From contig JAHRBC010000001.1 in NCBI GenBank assembly GCA_022702545.1, positions 6,448,001-6,512,000 on the forward strand: 64,000 nt of DNA, written 5' to 3'. Position 1 is the stretch's first letter. Each line of letters begins with the position of its first letter. Under the pieces are notes generated by a model that was given only the letters and a program-made list of their open reading frames with translations, made no database searches and was not told the DNA's origin. A program made the translations under genes and the position numbers. This DNA is from Phycomyces nitens (lineage: Eukaryota > Mucoromycota > Mucoromycetes > Mucorales > Phycomycetaceae). Below are positions 23,867 through 36,262 of this stretch, one piece after another.

Positions 23867-26800
23867 ATGTCCCAGCAAAAAGTGGCTCACGGACAACCAG
23901 ACGAAGCGATCCATTTACGATTGCAGAATGACCAACTATGGAAAATCATTGAAAAACAAAGAGTCATGATCCAATCCCTCCAGAAAGACAATGCTCGATT
24001 AGCAGCCGAGCGAGATGGTCTTTATGACAAGGTCGATAATCTAGAACGAGAAATAATTCGGAAACCCAGAGTGGCATCGATCCTCATCTCGCCTCAGGCA
24101 ATGAAAGAAATCGCAGAGTCCGAAGAGGCAATGACTCCTGTCGATGGCTTCTCTTCCCCAACCGATTCGGTGGTCTCCAACACACTCACCCGAGATCTAT
24201 CTCACGCCAGTCCTATGCCACCTCCACGTTCACCTTATCGCTCTTTCAAAGAAAGTGCAAAGATGGTAGAGGTGAGCGAGCTTGTTCAGGTGGCACACAA
24301 AGAACAACTCCAACACCAACGCCCAAAGCAACTCAATTTCTCACTCGAGAATCCCATGGAGTTCCAGCCCATTGCCACATCACCAGCACCAACACCAGTA
24401 CCAACACCAGCAGGAGATGTGGATGGCATGTGCTGCCTTTCACCTCCAGGCTCTCCAATTCCTGGCCAGATTACTCCAACATCACCCCACTGTACCATAA
24501 TCGAAAAGGATGCTTTATTGTTTGCAAAGTATCAGACCGCAAATGGGCCTAAAAAGGACCATCCCAAGAGTGTCCCAATGTCCAGGGCTGCCACCGCATC
24601 ACCGCCTCCATGTCCATCATCACCCTCGGCCGAACCACGTCTATTTGTGCCGCCCCAGAGCAAGTCTACTTCTACCCTCGACAACCGCAGAACCGGACGC
24701 GCCCGGGACTCAATGATGCCACCACCCCGTACAGCCCTTGAGCATGATCCCACAGTCAGGGCAGCATCGCCACCACCCACATCTTATACTGGCCAGCAGC
24801 CATTCTCGGACAGTATGCTTTCACTCCATGTTCCTACCGGATCCCCTAATCGCAAGCGGGAGAGCAAGATATACTACAACACTCCCATTGATCTCGTGTC
24901 TCCAAATGACTTGGGCCAGGAAGAGTGGCCGGCCATGAGAGTCGAGATGGCCAATGGACCACCCGAGGTGCCATTTATCCAGGAGCCATATCTTGCCAGT
25001 CCATTGTCTGCGGAACAGCTCCAGGATGGCATGAATTCACTCGCTGCAGACGGAATTGCCAATATATCGATAAAGGTGGTTGGGTCGAATATCAAGACGA
25101 ATGACCGGGGCAAAGAAGTCATTTCATTTACAATCTCGGTTGGTAAAAAGCACCCTGGGTCAGAAGAAGACTTTCAGCCCGAGGAAGAGTATGAAGAACT
25201 CTGGCGAGTCGAGAAGCTTTATTCTGACTTTCTTGGGCTTGATTCAAAGGTAATTTAATTTTATCACCAACAACAACAACAAGAAGAAGAAAAAGGACAT
25301 CTTGCTGACCAGCCCATGTTGGGTCTATTAGCTAAAGACACAAAGAAACAGAGCTATTGCAGGTAGGATAGGCAAGCTGCCCGACAAGGCATTGTTTGCC
25401 ACAAATGCTCCCAGTAAAGTTGATCTGCGCAAGGTAAACAAGTGTAACATTGCCGAGTACAGCATAAATAGTGCATAGGTTACTTTGAGTCCATTAAGAT
25501 GTTAACCTTATTCTTTCTTATTCTTCTTTAGCATGCACTTGAGGTCTATCTGCAGCACATCGTCAGCCTTCCAATGGAAGACATCACTGACCTCTGCAAC
25601 TTTCTCAGTACAAACGTGATCGAGCGTGAAACGTTTCGTGTATGTCCTAGATAACATTCTGAATTAGACAGCTTATTCTATCCTGCCATTGTGTTTCTTA
25701 GATCTCTGGTCACAAGGAGGGCTTCCTCACCAAGCGTGGAAAGAACTTTGGAGGCTGGAAGACACGCTACTTTGTCCTTAATGGTCCAATGTTGGACTAT
25801 TTTGAATCTGTAGGTATTTTTTCTAGAGACCTATTGGCAGCAACCGAATATGAATATGAATATGAATATGAATATGAATATGAATATGAATATGAATTAT
25901 TATTTTTTAAAATATATATAGAAAGATGGAATTCACTTGGGCACCATTCGATTGACAAATGCTCAGATTGGCCGACAGACACCTGGCATGGCACCCGTGG
26001 ACGAGTTTAATGCCTATCGCCATGCTTTCCTTATTGTAGAAAAGAAACGACCTGGCTCATCTCATGTCAACCGACACATCCTGTGTGCCGTTTCTGACGA
26101 AGACAGAGACGAATGGGTCGACGTGCTTTTCCAAAACATCGTCATTGACGAAAAGGAGATCAGAAAGGACGAAAAGATTGCAAACGAAAAGAAGAAAAAG
26201 GCAGAAAAACCACGCAAACTCTCCAAGGGTGAAATCAGGACCATTGGAGCCACTCCCATCAGCAACCTCAAGCTAGAACATCCAGCAGACGTCGAGAAGC
26301 TGACAAATGTACCAAACATGCAGACCCCCAACCCATCGCTCTCTGACAGCACAGTCGAGCCCATCCCAATCACGTCCAACCTTACACCTTCGATTTCGAG
26401 CGAAAGTACCGATTCCTCCATCCTATCCACATCCCTCCCCTCCGTACCTCCAACTGGCTGGCCAGGTATCGACGCCCAACACTCTCACCCCCACCACCAC
26501 CAACCACATCCCTCGTACACCGTAAGAACCAGCTTTGATCAGCCCCCATCGCGCAACCTCCACCCTCGTCCTGTCCTGCAACGACGAAGCTCAATGGCCA
26601 ATCTGGTAAACGAAGAAGAAGATTCTGTACTAGGTTCCATTCCTACTGAGCAGCGCACCGTGTCTCCTGCCATTGGGTCCTGTCGAGAAGCAGAAGAGTC
26701 CACTGAAAACCTCCTGGATCTACCTGACAATAAAAAGACCAAAAACAAGGCAAATCGCATGACTTTTTGGGGCAAAAAAATGTTTAGTAGCTCTTCTGGC

Positions 26801-28197
26801 CAGCAAGAGACCGTACCACCTAGCATGCGTCCCTCGACATCTACCGAGAACACTTCTCGTGGAAGTGCACTTCCCAACCCATCTTCTGGTTTCAGAAACT
26901 TCTTGTCGCGGACAAGCAACGAATCAGGCGATCGTCCTGGCCGTGGAAAAACTTCTGAAGATGGCTCCCACAAACCATCCAAGCAGGTCTTTAGGGTTCC
27001 TCTTGAAGAAGCTGTGCGAGTATCACGAGTATCAGAAAAATACGAATTGCCAGCTGTTGTGTTTAGATGCATTGAGTATCTAGATGCCAAGAATGCTGTA
27101 CTTGAAGAAGGACTGTACCGTCTGAGTGGAAGCAATATGATGATGAAGTCTCTCAAGGAACGATTTGATCAAGGTAAAAATAATATTTTATGACTAATGG
27201 TCTCTGTGTACTAAACCTGTTTTCTAGAGGGAGATGTGAACCTGTTGGCTTCAAAAGAAGAATATGATGTGCATGCCATTGCTGGTCTCTTGAAAATGTG
27301 GTTGCGTGAATTACCCACCAGCGTATTGACTAGAGAACATCGCACTGACTTTTTGCATGTCATTGGTAAGTCTGACATGATAGCCAGACATTGTGTGTGC
27401 TCAATTGGCTTTATTAGACCTCTTGGATCGTAAGGATAGAGTGAATGAGCTCGGTCGCCTGGTTTCCCTCCTTCCTCTTGCCAATTACACTCTACTTCGT
27501 GCTCTGACTGCGCATTTGATATGTGTGGTTCAGAACTCGGATGTGAATAAGATGACGATGCGCAATGTCAGTATTGTGTTTGCACCTACCCTGGGTATTC
27601 CAGCCACGATCTTTAACCTGTTTATGAGTGAATTCGAGTACATCTTTTGGACAACTGAAGAGGGAGACGCAGCACCCAGAATGCTAGAGGACGAAGAGAA
27701 ACAGGATCAAGAGGAGCAGCAGCAGCAAGGCCACCAACAAGATCAAGATCAAGATCAAAATCAAGATCAAGGTCAAGATCAAGGTCAAGATCGATCAGAG
27801 GAACATACGATTCAAATAACCGAATGTGATCCGGTCGCACCACTGCAAGGGTCTGTAAAGCATGATTCAGCTCCCTCGTCTCGCCCTGCCTTGGGCCGGA
27901 GACCTACCCTGAAGCTGCGTGAAGAGCATGGACGCAGTAATAGAAACAGTGTAAACTACATTGATGGAGCACCAATAGCGATTGTTGATCTTGAGATGAG
28001 CATGGACGGTAAGCTTTTTATACTAGTGATTTGGTTTAGGACCAATTCTTCTTTATTTCTCTTCCTAATGACCCTTTGCTGATCAAATAGGACCTCCTAT
28101 GTTGGACGAAGAGGAAGAAGAGGTCGATGACCTGGCTTTGGCTGTTACTGAAGACGAGGCGGAACATTGCCGCTATCCAGCAGAAAAACATATTTAA
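23867..28197 (+). CDS. PX-PH-RhoGAP protein (Bem3-like)
   Basis: GTPase-activating protein for Rho/Cdc42 at phosphoinositide membranes. The ATG at 23867 opens a coiled coil (LWKIIEKQRVMIQSLQKDN), then a long Ser/Pro-rich linker. A PX domain follows over three or four exons (NISIKVVGSNIKTNDRGKEV, RVEKLYSDFLGLDSK, HALEVYLQHIVSLP). The PH domain is GFLTKRGKNFGGWKTRYFVL through DEDRDEWVDVLFQNI. A second linker of about 250 residues precedes the RhoGAP domain: FRVPLEEAVRVS, EEGLYRLSGSNMMMKSL with the arginine finger, GLLKMWLRELP, LVSLLPLANYTLLRALTAHL and NVSIVFAPTLGIP. The tail has an acidic Gln/Asp repeat (27727-27795), and a last exon (28091-28197) ends AEKHI. The domain order matches Bem3 of yeasts. 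Several short introns; the one inside the PH domain carries a hexanucleotide repeat. Confidence 0.95.
25846..25893. repeat. (GAATAT)8 in RhoGAP PH-domain intron
   Basis: Eight perfect tandem copies of a hexamer inside the intron at about 25811-25921, between the DYFES and KDGIHLG segments of the PH domain. The repeat is open in several frames, which makes the intron look coding. Confidence 0.9.
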
Positions 28198-28816
28198 AAA
28201 ACACCAGTGTTTTTACATCTATATTTTCTTTTTTCTTTTTTTTAATTTTCATAATACCTACCTACACACACACACACACACACACACACATATTTATATA
28301 TATAAATGTTTATTTATTCGCCCTCTCTTTCTACATACAAAATAATGTTAGATATATATATGTATATATGTATATATATCTTTTGATTTATTTATTTATT
28401 TTTCAAGTGCCTTGATAGAGTAGATATGAGGAGATAAAAAAAAATTAAAAATGTATGAAATAGAACCAAGACCATACTTGATCATGGTTCTTGGTCAGCC
28501 CAAAGGACAATAATAGCTATATAAATAAACAAAATAATAATAATAATAATAATAATAATAATTAAAAAAAAACTTGGATATTTTCCATTTAGTTTGTAGC
28601 ATGTACTAGTGCTACTTATTAAGACATACATGAATACTAAAATACATTTATATTTCAATCCCTTTATTATTATTATTATCATTATTATAATAATAATAAT
28701 AATAATAATAATCCTCCCTTGATCCCTTGATCCCCACCCCTTCCTTTCTCTTGTCTTGTCCTCTCTTTCCTTTCCCTTTCTCTCTTTACTCTTTTGCCCA
28801 ACTCTTCCGTATTTCA
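28198..28816. other. Intergenic with microsatellites
   Basis: RhoGAP 3' flank and NIPA promoter. Contains (CA)n at 28264-28291, (AAT)n at 28533-28562 and 28664-28710, and a CT-rich block just before the NIPA ATG. No gene is seen. Confidence 0.6.
28264..28291. repeat. (CA)n microsatellite
   Basis: About thirteen perfect CA units, 70 bp after the RhoGAP stop codon. Confidence 0.9.
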
Positions 28817-30800
28817 ATGGCTGGCGGAGATTCAGTCACTAACCTAGTGATTGGCATATTTGTCTCTCTCGGTAAAAAAAGATTAACAGGCCTGGGTTGC
28901 CAACCACACTAATCCCTTGATGTCCAGCTGCCTCATTCCTGGATGCCCTTGGTCTAAACATTCTCAAATTGGATCATGTCAAGGAATCCAAACGAGATGC
29001 CGATCAACAGCGGAATGATTGTGGTCGCCCTCTGTGGCATATTGGACTCTACACATATATTGGAAGTCAACTGATCGGAAGCACCATAGCACTCAGTAGG
29101 TCCAAACCAATTGGAAATGCATATATTAATGCCTCTTTTAATAGACTATCTCAAAACCCAGGTAAATTTAATAGAAGCATTCAGTGCCAAACATTTATGA
29201 TATATCATTGAGAGTGTGCAGATCCAGCCTATTATATATATACATATATATATATATTCTTCTCTTTTTTTCTACAGGAGAAGAGGGGTGTTTATTGCAG
29301 ATAGACTAATACAAAGAGGGGGGGTTGTCCATTTCTTCATTTATAGTGGGTAGCTCCTTTAGGAAGTGCAGCATTGATCTTCAATTTCATATTTGCAAAA
29401 ATGCTCGTTGGTACAAAGATTACCCCCAAAGACGGACTAGGCACCTGTGTTGTCGTGGCGTCTGTCATTTGGATTGTGGTCTTTGGAGGAATGTATAATG
29501 GCGACGACCGTAAGTATATACTATAAACATGCGTCTTACTGCTCTTACTTAAATACCCTTTTAGCCGAAGAGAACATCTCCCTCGAGAACCTCAAGACGT
29601 TGTTTATGCGGCCGATATTCATAATCTACTTTAGTGCCCTAAACATCATCACCATCTCTGGCCTCATCTTTGCCATTTGGTCTCGGTGGGCCCTGGCTGA
29701 TAGTTCTCGCAAGAGAAGAAACCCTTTGTTTGCTGGAATGAAAGACAAGAAAATGAGACGCTTAATTGGCCTAATGTTCAGTCTGGACGGCGGCATGCTG
29801 GCAAGCGAGACCCTCTTGTTGGCCAAGAGCGGGTAAGAATGATATATAGGATTGAGAAACAATCGACGGTTGCTTATACTTTATTCTATAATGACCATTG
29901 TTGCTGTTTGCATTTGCATTTGCTGCAGAGTCAAGCTGTTTACGCTTTCGGTCAGTTCGCAAGTCAATCAGTTCACAGACAACACCAGTCGATTCGTTAT
30001 CCTTGCTCTGATTGTTACGGCTGTTCTACAGGTACATTTCGGGATCAATTGTATATTTTTACAGGCTTGGATCAAGTACAACGATATACTTATCAGACCA
30101 GCTGATATAAAAAGTGCCTTGTCCTTAGGTCTATTGTCTCAATAGCGCCCTCAAGCTCTACTCTTCTGTCGTGGTTGTACCTGTGTTCTATGGCACCTAC
30201 ACTGCCCTGGGTTTAGTCAATACAATCATTTACTTGGACGAAATCAGCCATTATCCTGGCTGGGCCATTGCTCTTGTGTTTGGTGGCATTGGTGTCCTGA
30301 TCTATGGTGTCTATCTTTTGAGCTCCAAACCAGACCCCTCCCACCCTCAAGAAGAGGAAGCGGGAATCGAACAGGAGATGAACGTGCTAAACACGACTAG
30401 CTTAACATCCGACTCAACCGCATGGCCAACTGCCAAAGAAGAGAAGGAGGCTGCAGAGAGACGCTCGATACCTCTTGGACTAGGCGAGTCTAGTGGAAGT
30501 CACCAGCAGCTTCCTCTCGACAACGAAAGTCTGTTTGGAGAGACAGTCAAGCCAGTAGCCCCTCCTCCTCGGCCGTTTATGCGCTGGATCAATAGAATCA
30601 GACAGTCCCTTGCCACACCAGAGTCTCCTCCTTCAATTAATCACCCTTCTTCAGGAATCACTCTTCCCTTGATAGCCCAGACACGACAGAGGGCTGTTCC
30701 CCATGAACCCCAGCACATCAATAACCATGAGCTGCTTTACTATCCAGACCTTGAGCGGTCTCACATGGGTCTCCAGGACAGCACCACAGCAAAGCCATAG
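28817..30800 (+). CDS. NIPA-like magnesium transporter
   Basis: Multi-pass DMT-superfamily transporter; NIPA relatives carry Mg2+. Exons mapped by frame: 28817-28871, 28928-29095, a 17-nt exon 29145-29161, 29347 to about 29511, then three more. The protein begins MAGGDSVTNLVIGIFVSLA with ASFLDALGLNILKLDH. QLIGSTIAL then joins through the tiny exon (NYLKTQ) to WVAPLGSAALIFNFIFAKML, the best conserved NIPA segment. Later segments include VVVASVIWIVVFGG, NIITISGLIFAIWSRW, LDGGMLASETLLLAKSGV, VVVVPVFYGTYTALGLVNTI and ALVFGGIGVLIYGVYLLSSK. A hydrophilic cytosolic tail of about 160 residues follows. Roughly nine hydrophobic segments are visible. The substrate is inferred from the family. Convergent with the CABLES-like gene. 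Confidence 0.92.
29145..29161 (+). other. 17-nt microexon of NIPA-like gene
   Basis: Flanked by AATAG upstream and GTAAAT downstream. With A from the previous exon it encodes N-Y-L-K-T-Q, bridging STIAL and WVAPLG exactly as family alignments require. Skipping it would shift the frame. Confidence 0.85.
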
Positions 30801-31167
30801 GACAACAGCAAAAGAGGGCTGAATTGGCCTCTTTTAATTTCCTTTCAGCCTCATGCAAAGGACCCTCACTGAAAGGAAACTATACAATGCTAAAAGAAAA
30901 GAAAAAATCAAGTACGCACACGCAAGTACACCCCCACGAACACCCACACACACCCATACACACACACACACACACACACCCATACACACAAGCATACAGG
31001 AACACAGACTCACTCATACTTGCTCAATAGTAATGGGAGGACATTATAAGATTTACATTACTCTTTTTCTTATTATTTTATTATTATTATTATTATTATT
31101 ATCATTCGCCTTTTTTCTTTTATACTCCTTGCACTTCTTTTTGTATAAACCTTTTTTTCCCAACTCA
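30801..31167. other. Convergent 3' flanks with (CA)n
   Basis: NIPA 3' flank with (CA)n at about 30957-30979, (ATT)n at 31076-31101 and pyrimidine-rich sequence. No gene is seen. Confidence 0.6.
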
Positions 31168-33066
31168 TTACACACTGCGTTCTCCTTCATAAAAGTGTGA
31201 TGGGCCCAGATAATCTTCCATACTTTTATGCTCTATATCAAATGGTATGTGAGCAGCAGTTCAGATCTCTCTCTCTCTCTCTCTCTCCTCAGAACTTTCT
31301 TAAACTTACCAAGCGTCTTGAATATCTGTTCAAAATGAGGCATAAACTCACGCTTTGGGATGTAAAGATTAAATTCAAGATCAGCAAACACAGCAAATTC
31401 ATGCTTGTGTAGCTGTTCAGGGTCTACATCCAACTTATCTTCCATGACCTATAAGAGAGTAAGTACACACACACACACTGACAAGCAATAATACTTGCAT
31501 CCAATAGGTGATGTTCCCAGGGCTCCTTGGCCTCGTTTATCTTGATAGCTAAAAGTAGACAGCAGGCTGCAATAGTGATTAACAAATGACGGGCCTTGAG
31601 ACTGTATATAAATATAAATATAAATGTGGCTTACCTGCAATAAGTTTCCTATTTTTCTTGGTCACAATATTCTGTTTATATGGTTAGGATGTGCAGTAAA
31701 TGTCCAATTGACCTAGTTTTACCTTGATGACCAGCTTTTCAAAGTAGACATAAGCATGGGCCACACTTGATACCTCCAGATCTACTTCTCTACCAATCTC
31801 CAGCAAGTGAGCCTTGATTGCCTTTACTTTGCTCAGCGTTATTTCAGGAGAGAGTTCTGGGTGGGCCATGCGGAATTGGTCGTTCAATTCTCTCTTTATG
31901 TCAGAAGGCTTCATCTGTTGGCCAGTCAATGTCTATATGGTCGTGTGAGTCTGGGTCCAATTGAAGCCTAAACTACTCACCTGGGCATTAATGACAGCCT
32001 GGTCATAAAGTGGATTCTCGAGAAAGTGAGGGCTATAGTCACCTTGCTCGACATTTTCCATGTCATTTCTTAAACGCATCTTTAGTCTTCACTTCAAACT
32101 GACTGGAAATACATCCCTAATATACTTACTTTAATGAGCCAGAGGCAGTTAAAAAGTGGCCATAGGTCTCCAACAACCCACGGTTCGATGTATCTTGGTT
32201 TGATGATTGTTGTTGGCTAGATTGTTTGGTGAGTAATTGCCAGCAATCCAAATCAATTGAACCTACATATACCCTCGGTTCATCACTGGATCTGCCTTTC
32301 TTCCAGCCGGATGGCGTATCTTGTCCGTGTAATAACGAAGGACCGAAAGAATGCCCAGTCCATTAGACTTGGACTATAGAAAGAGAGATTAGGTCAACAT
32401 CTGATGTCTCCAATTCATTCTGTACCTCTTTGTTGGCACGGTAAGACTTTTTCTTAATCTTCTCAGACGCAATTGGACGGTCGCTGTCGTCTCGGGTGAG
32501 TTGGTGGTGAACATCACCGTCCTCGTATTCAGAGGATTGCTTTGGTTTTCCATCGGCTTCGTTCCAATAGTTCCATGACTTTTTGTGATCTGGTGCAGCC
32601 AATACAGCAGCTGGTGCAGAAACCGACATCATAACGGGTGGAGCGGTTGTGGGTAGGCGATCGGTTGGGCCCACTCGTACGCTGGTTGGTACCTCGTCAT
32701 CGGCGGATAGGCTGCTGTCGGTCGAGTGAAGAGAGGGAGCTATAAATCACTTGTTAAGATTGTATAGTGTTGAAGCAAGATTTGAATGCAATAAAATTCA
32801 ATGTAGCATTGAGAATCCTTGTTGATTATTTTACCAGAACGGCCTGCGGATGATTGGATAAAGTCTGGATATTCTCCGTAATCAATACCATAGCCAGGTG
32901 AGCGTCCATCGGATGAGAGTCCAAGATCGTCTTGTAATGGTTGGAAGGCTGTGCTGTGCTTTGCTTGTCGTTCAGTTTCACTTCCGAGGGAGATGTTTGA
33001 TAGGAATGAAAAGGCCACTGGTCGTGAGTCGTTCCGCCTGGCTTTACGACTTTTCGTCGTGCCCAT
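31168..33066 (-). CDS. CABLES-like cyclin-box protein
   Basis: Homologue of animal CABLES (Cdk5 and Abl enzyme substrate), a cyclin-box adaptor that binds CDKs. The ATG at 33066 (MGTTKSRKARRNDSRP) starts a Ser/Lys-rich, probably disordered N-terminal half. The conserved C-terminal part runs over several exons: GRSSDEPRVYVGSIDLDCWQ, KPSDIKRELNDQFRMAHPEL, ITLSKVKAIKAHLLEIG, VAHAYVYFEKLVIK, KNRKLIAA, then HKHEFAVFADLEFNLYIP and MPHFEQIFKTL. These match the CABLES cyclin box. The last exon is inferred: after GTAAGT at about 31311 and a CT-repeat intron, an acceptor at about 31229 leads to HKSMEDYLGPS and a TAA at 31168. The plain read-through is an Arg/Glu artefact of the (CT)n. CABLES genes are known in animals and some early-diverging fungi and absent from yeasts. 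Confidence 0.83.
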
Positions 33067-34736
33067 TGGCGTTTAGTACGCGAAGAAGAGAGGATGAGAA
33101 TGAGCAAAGAAGGGAGGTGTGATTGTCTAATTCGGCAAGAACGGCCAAATTATCAACTTTGATGATATACAGTGCTTTCCAAATAAATTTGCGTTTGTGA
33201 TTTTCACCTCTGACTCTGTCTCTGTCTCTGCCTCTCTCTTTTTTTTGCGTTTGAAATTTTTTAATTTGCACATCCAATCAGATTCCATGTTTTTGTTCTG
33301 CATCCCATTTTATATTGAAAAAACTGAAATGAAATGAAATACACGTATTATCCTTTCATAAAACAATCAGTGGCACTTTTGATGGTTGAATTCAGTGTTG
33401 AAAGTATATTATCTATAGATCACAAGAATGTATTGGCAGACAGTTGATACTTGCCATGGGTCTCGGGTAAACTTGTTCTTGCTCAGCACATTATTATTAT
33501 TATTATTTTTAAAAAGAAAAAGAAATGTTGAGATTTAGGGGAATTTGGGTTTTATAAAAATATACGCGCAGTACTTTCTAAGAAATAAATGCAGTAAATA
33601 GCAAGAGAAATTTGGCAACAAAGCCTAATAGAATAAGAAGAAGAAGAAGAAGAAAATAAAGAAACAAAACATCAAAAAGCGTGCCACTTGTCTTTGTGTT
33701 TAACGGAAACTTGATAATTGTGCTCAGTTGTAATAAATTTATCAGCACCCCCAATCTTGTACGCGTTCAATCCGAGTACGAATTTTGAGCATATAAAGCC
33801 ATTATCCTTGATGTGTGGCGCTCTTTTATGTTTTCTCTATTTAGGCCACAACCAAGCCCCTCGCTTCACTTTATAGCCCTCAAAATATTCTTGGTGGTCT
33901 TGTACTGTTGAAATGATACAACGAGTGGCTGGGTTGGGAAAATATATACTCTCTCTTTTTTTGTCTGCTAGTGTTTTGGCAGTTGTAACCGCACGAGTGC
34001 CAAGGAAAATGAAAATGAAAATGAAAATGGAATTTAAGTGGTCTAGACCTCTGGCTCAGTAAAACCCATAAAGAGGTTCATCCGACAATAATCCCATGTT
34101 TCTGGGCCGTGGTCAAAAGCAGGATAAATACAATGGGCATTTCATGATACTCGAGGACAATTGCAGCCTGGCATTCAACTATTTTTCAGTACAGCAGTAC
34201 GATTTTTGGCGTACTAGGTTAAACGGCAAAAATACCAGCTCTGGTTGATAATTATTATTATTGTGAATCATCAAATGAATGAATACGAGCTGGAAATTAT
34301 CTGCAGCAGCCAATCACAGCAAATGTAAAATATTCAACAAGAATACATAAGAATGGACAAGAAGTATCTTTTTCAGCCTTTAATGCCTGTCAATTAAGGC
34401 ACTCGAGTTTTTTAATTATATCTGATGAAAGTAATCGCAGTCTAACTCTTTAAAAGAAGAGAGAAATTAAAAGTCATTGATCGTCATTGTGGCTGACAGC
34501 CAAAAAAGAAGAAAAAGATTAAATAGAATAAATTGGTGATATAAAGTAATCCAGTAAATAGCTATTAAAAATAAAAAAGCCGGCACACAATACATATGTA
34601 TTTATTTAACAAGCACACCCAATTCCCTTTTGCTTTTTCTCTTCTTCTCTTTCACAATATCACTCGCCTTTTTTACCTAATTAGACTCACTCTGTAACAC
34701 TGGATCTCTTGTTACACCTTCACAGCACATCCAACT
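33067..34736. promoter_or_regulatory. Long divergent region, CABLES-like / glycosyltransferase
   Basis: About 1.67 kb without a supported gene. It contains short tandem repeats (GAAAT at about 33327-33340, GAAAAT at about 34007-34029, GAA at about 33632-33655) and many short poly-A/T tracts. Both flanking promoters lie here. No RNA gene was recognised. Confidence 0.5.
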
Positions 34737-35942
34737 ATGTATCCATGTCTTCCACACACAAACGTAAACAATCCCCGATTAAGGCGAAACGTATTGAATT
34801 CAATATTCAGCGTCAAAGGCATACTGTCCATCATATCACTAGGCATCACTATATTCTTCATTGCCTGTCGTATCGAAGCAAACGCTAGAGTATTCAAAAA
34901 GTCGATTCCCGAATTGCAATCCAACTATCCCCTTTCACATTGCCTCGATCTTCCAAACAAAAGTCCTTACAATCATGGCCAAGCAAATCACTCCATCTCA
35001 ATCACACCAGGAGTACCTTTGTGGAAGGCAGACACTTGCTTTGACTTTGCGGGCCTCATTAAATCATCAAGAGCAGTCCAGGACACTTTATTCCATACCT
35101 ATTGGTCATCAAACATTACTGATTTTGGGAGCAAGCAACTAGACACTCTGAGATCATTTATAGCCACCCAAGACGCAAACCATGCGAAATTAATTGTCTG
35201 GGTCCCATCTATGGACACCAAAGCCCTTGTACACTCAGCCCGGTGGAAGACGGCCCAAGAGCTGGCTCCAGAACGCATAGAATACAAGGAGGTCGATTAT
35301 GAGGTCCTTGCCAATAACACGCCTTTTGCCAACCATCTTGATGACTGGAGAGAGTATGTCGGCAACCACATTGATCACGACAGATTGTTGAGGCTGTTTG
35401 TTCTTGGTCAGTATGGAGGTGTCTGGTTTGATTTGGACACTCTGCTGGTAAGAGATATGGGGCCTCTGCTGGAACATGAATGGATATCCCAGGGAGACTG
35501 TGTTTCTTCTATGGAGGGAAATCCTTTTGATGGTGGTCTATTGCACTTTAAGCCCCAGTCTCCTTTTGTTTGTGAGATGTTGGAGACCGCCTTTAGTCAA
35601 TTCAAGGATATTCGGCAGGCCGAATCTTTCATAGGCAGACAAGAAGCCAAGTTATTTAAACTCACAGAGGACAAGGATGTATTTGGGTCTCAATTATATT
35701 ACCGTGTCTACCGGAATATCCTTCACCATCGTATCAAGCCCTGGTCTAGTCTGCCTTGGTGTTTTACTGATGGTTCATTGTGCAAGTCAGCCAATGCCTT
35801 GCCTAGCCTTACTTCTCAATCAAAGGTTGATACTCAAAGGATGTCACAGATATTTGCCTATCGTTGGCATGACCAGTGGGGATCTCAGCCTGGTTCTCTT
35901 TACCGCTATATTACACATGCTCAACAGAAAATTACATCATAA
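34737..35942 (+). CDS. GT32-like glycosyltransferase, type II membrane protein
   Basis: Intronless 401-residue protein, start at 34737. A short basic N-terminus precedes one membrane anchor at residues 30-45 (ILSIISLGITIFFIACRI), the type II layout of Golgi glycosyltransferases. The catalytic core has LLRLFVLGQYGGVWFDLDTL at about residues 220-240, with the DxD motif (DLD) that binds metal and sugar nucleotide. GGLLHFKPQSPF and GSQLYYRVY follow, and RWHDQWGS lies near the end. The DxD-in-FDLD setting fits the Gly_transf_sug (GT32) group, which includes mannosyl- and galactosyltransferases. Donor and acceptor cannot be told by eye. It is unusual here in having no intron among intron-rich neighbours. 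Confidence 0.8.
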   Translation: MYPCLPHTNVNNPRLRRNVLNSIFSVKGILSIISLGITIFFIACRIEANARVFKKSIPELQSNYPLSHCLDLPNKSPYNHGQANHSISITPGVPLWKADTCFDFAGLIKSSRAVQDTLFHTYWSSNITDFGSKQLDTLRSFIATQDANHAKLIVWVPSMDTKALVHSARWKTAQELAPERIEYKEVDYEVLANNTPFANHLDDWREYVGNHIDHDRLLRLFVLGQYGGVWFDLDTLLVRDMGPLLEHEWISQGDCVSSMEGNPFDGGLLHFKPQSPFVCEMLETAFSQFKDIRQAESFIGRQEAKLFKLTEDKDVFGSQLYYRVYRNILHHRIKPWSSLPWCFTDGSLCKSANALPSLTSQSKVDTQRMSQIFAYRWHDQWGSQPGSLYRYITHAQQKITS

Positions 35943-36262
35943 CCGTGCATCATATCATGTTTTTATACTCTAGGGGATACTCCCTAGTATACACTATTAC
36001 ACAAAGTAAAGTAGACCTGTTGCAAGTTAGGCGTTTAGTTTGCCCATTCTTGCACCTATAATAAATAGAATTTATCCCCCTTTTTTTTCTAGTCATTTTT
36101 GTAATAACTGAATACATGGATCCATACATATGAACGTCTTTGTATGTCTTGTAAATCTTTTGTACTAGATGTTTGTTTTGTTTTATATATATATATATAT
36201 AATGACAGGTGCTTTTGTGGCCTATTTGTATAAAGGCATATATCATCTTCATCACTTTTTTT
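35943..36262. other. Convergent 3' flanks of glycosyltransferase and THO2
   Basis: AT-rich sequence with a (TA)n tract at about 36185-36202. No gene is seen. Confidence 0.6.

Noticed and set aside
26539..27156. Minus-strand 205-codon open frame
   Set aside because: Antisense of the Ser/Pro-rich linker and GAP start of the RhoGAP gene.
30171..30800. Separate gene starting at the GTG/Val-rich frame at 30171
   Set aside because: It is the last exon of the NIPA-like gene, joined through a GT-AG intron to the LALIVTAVLQ segment.
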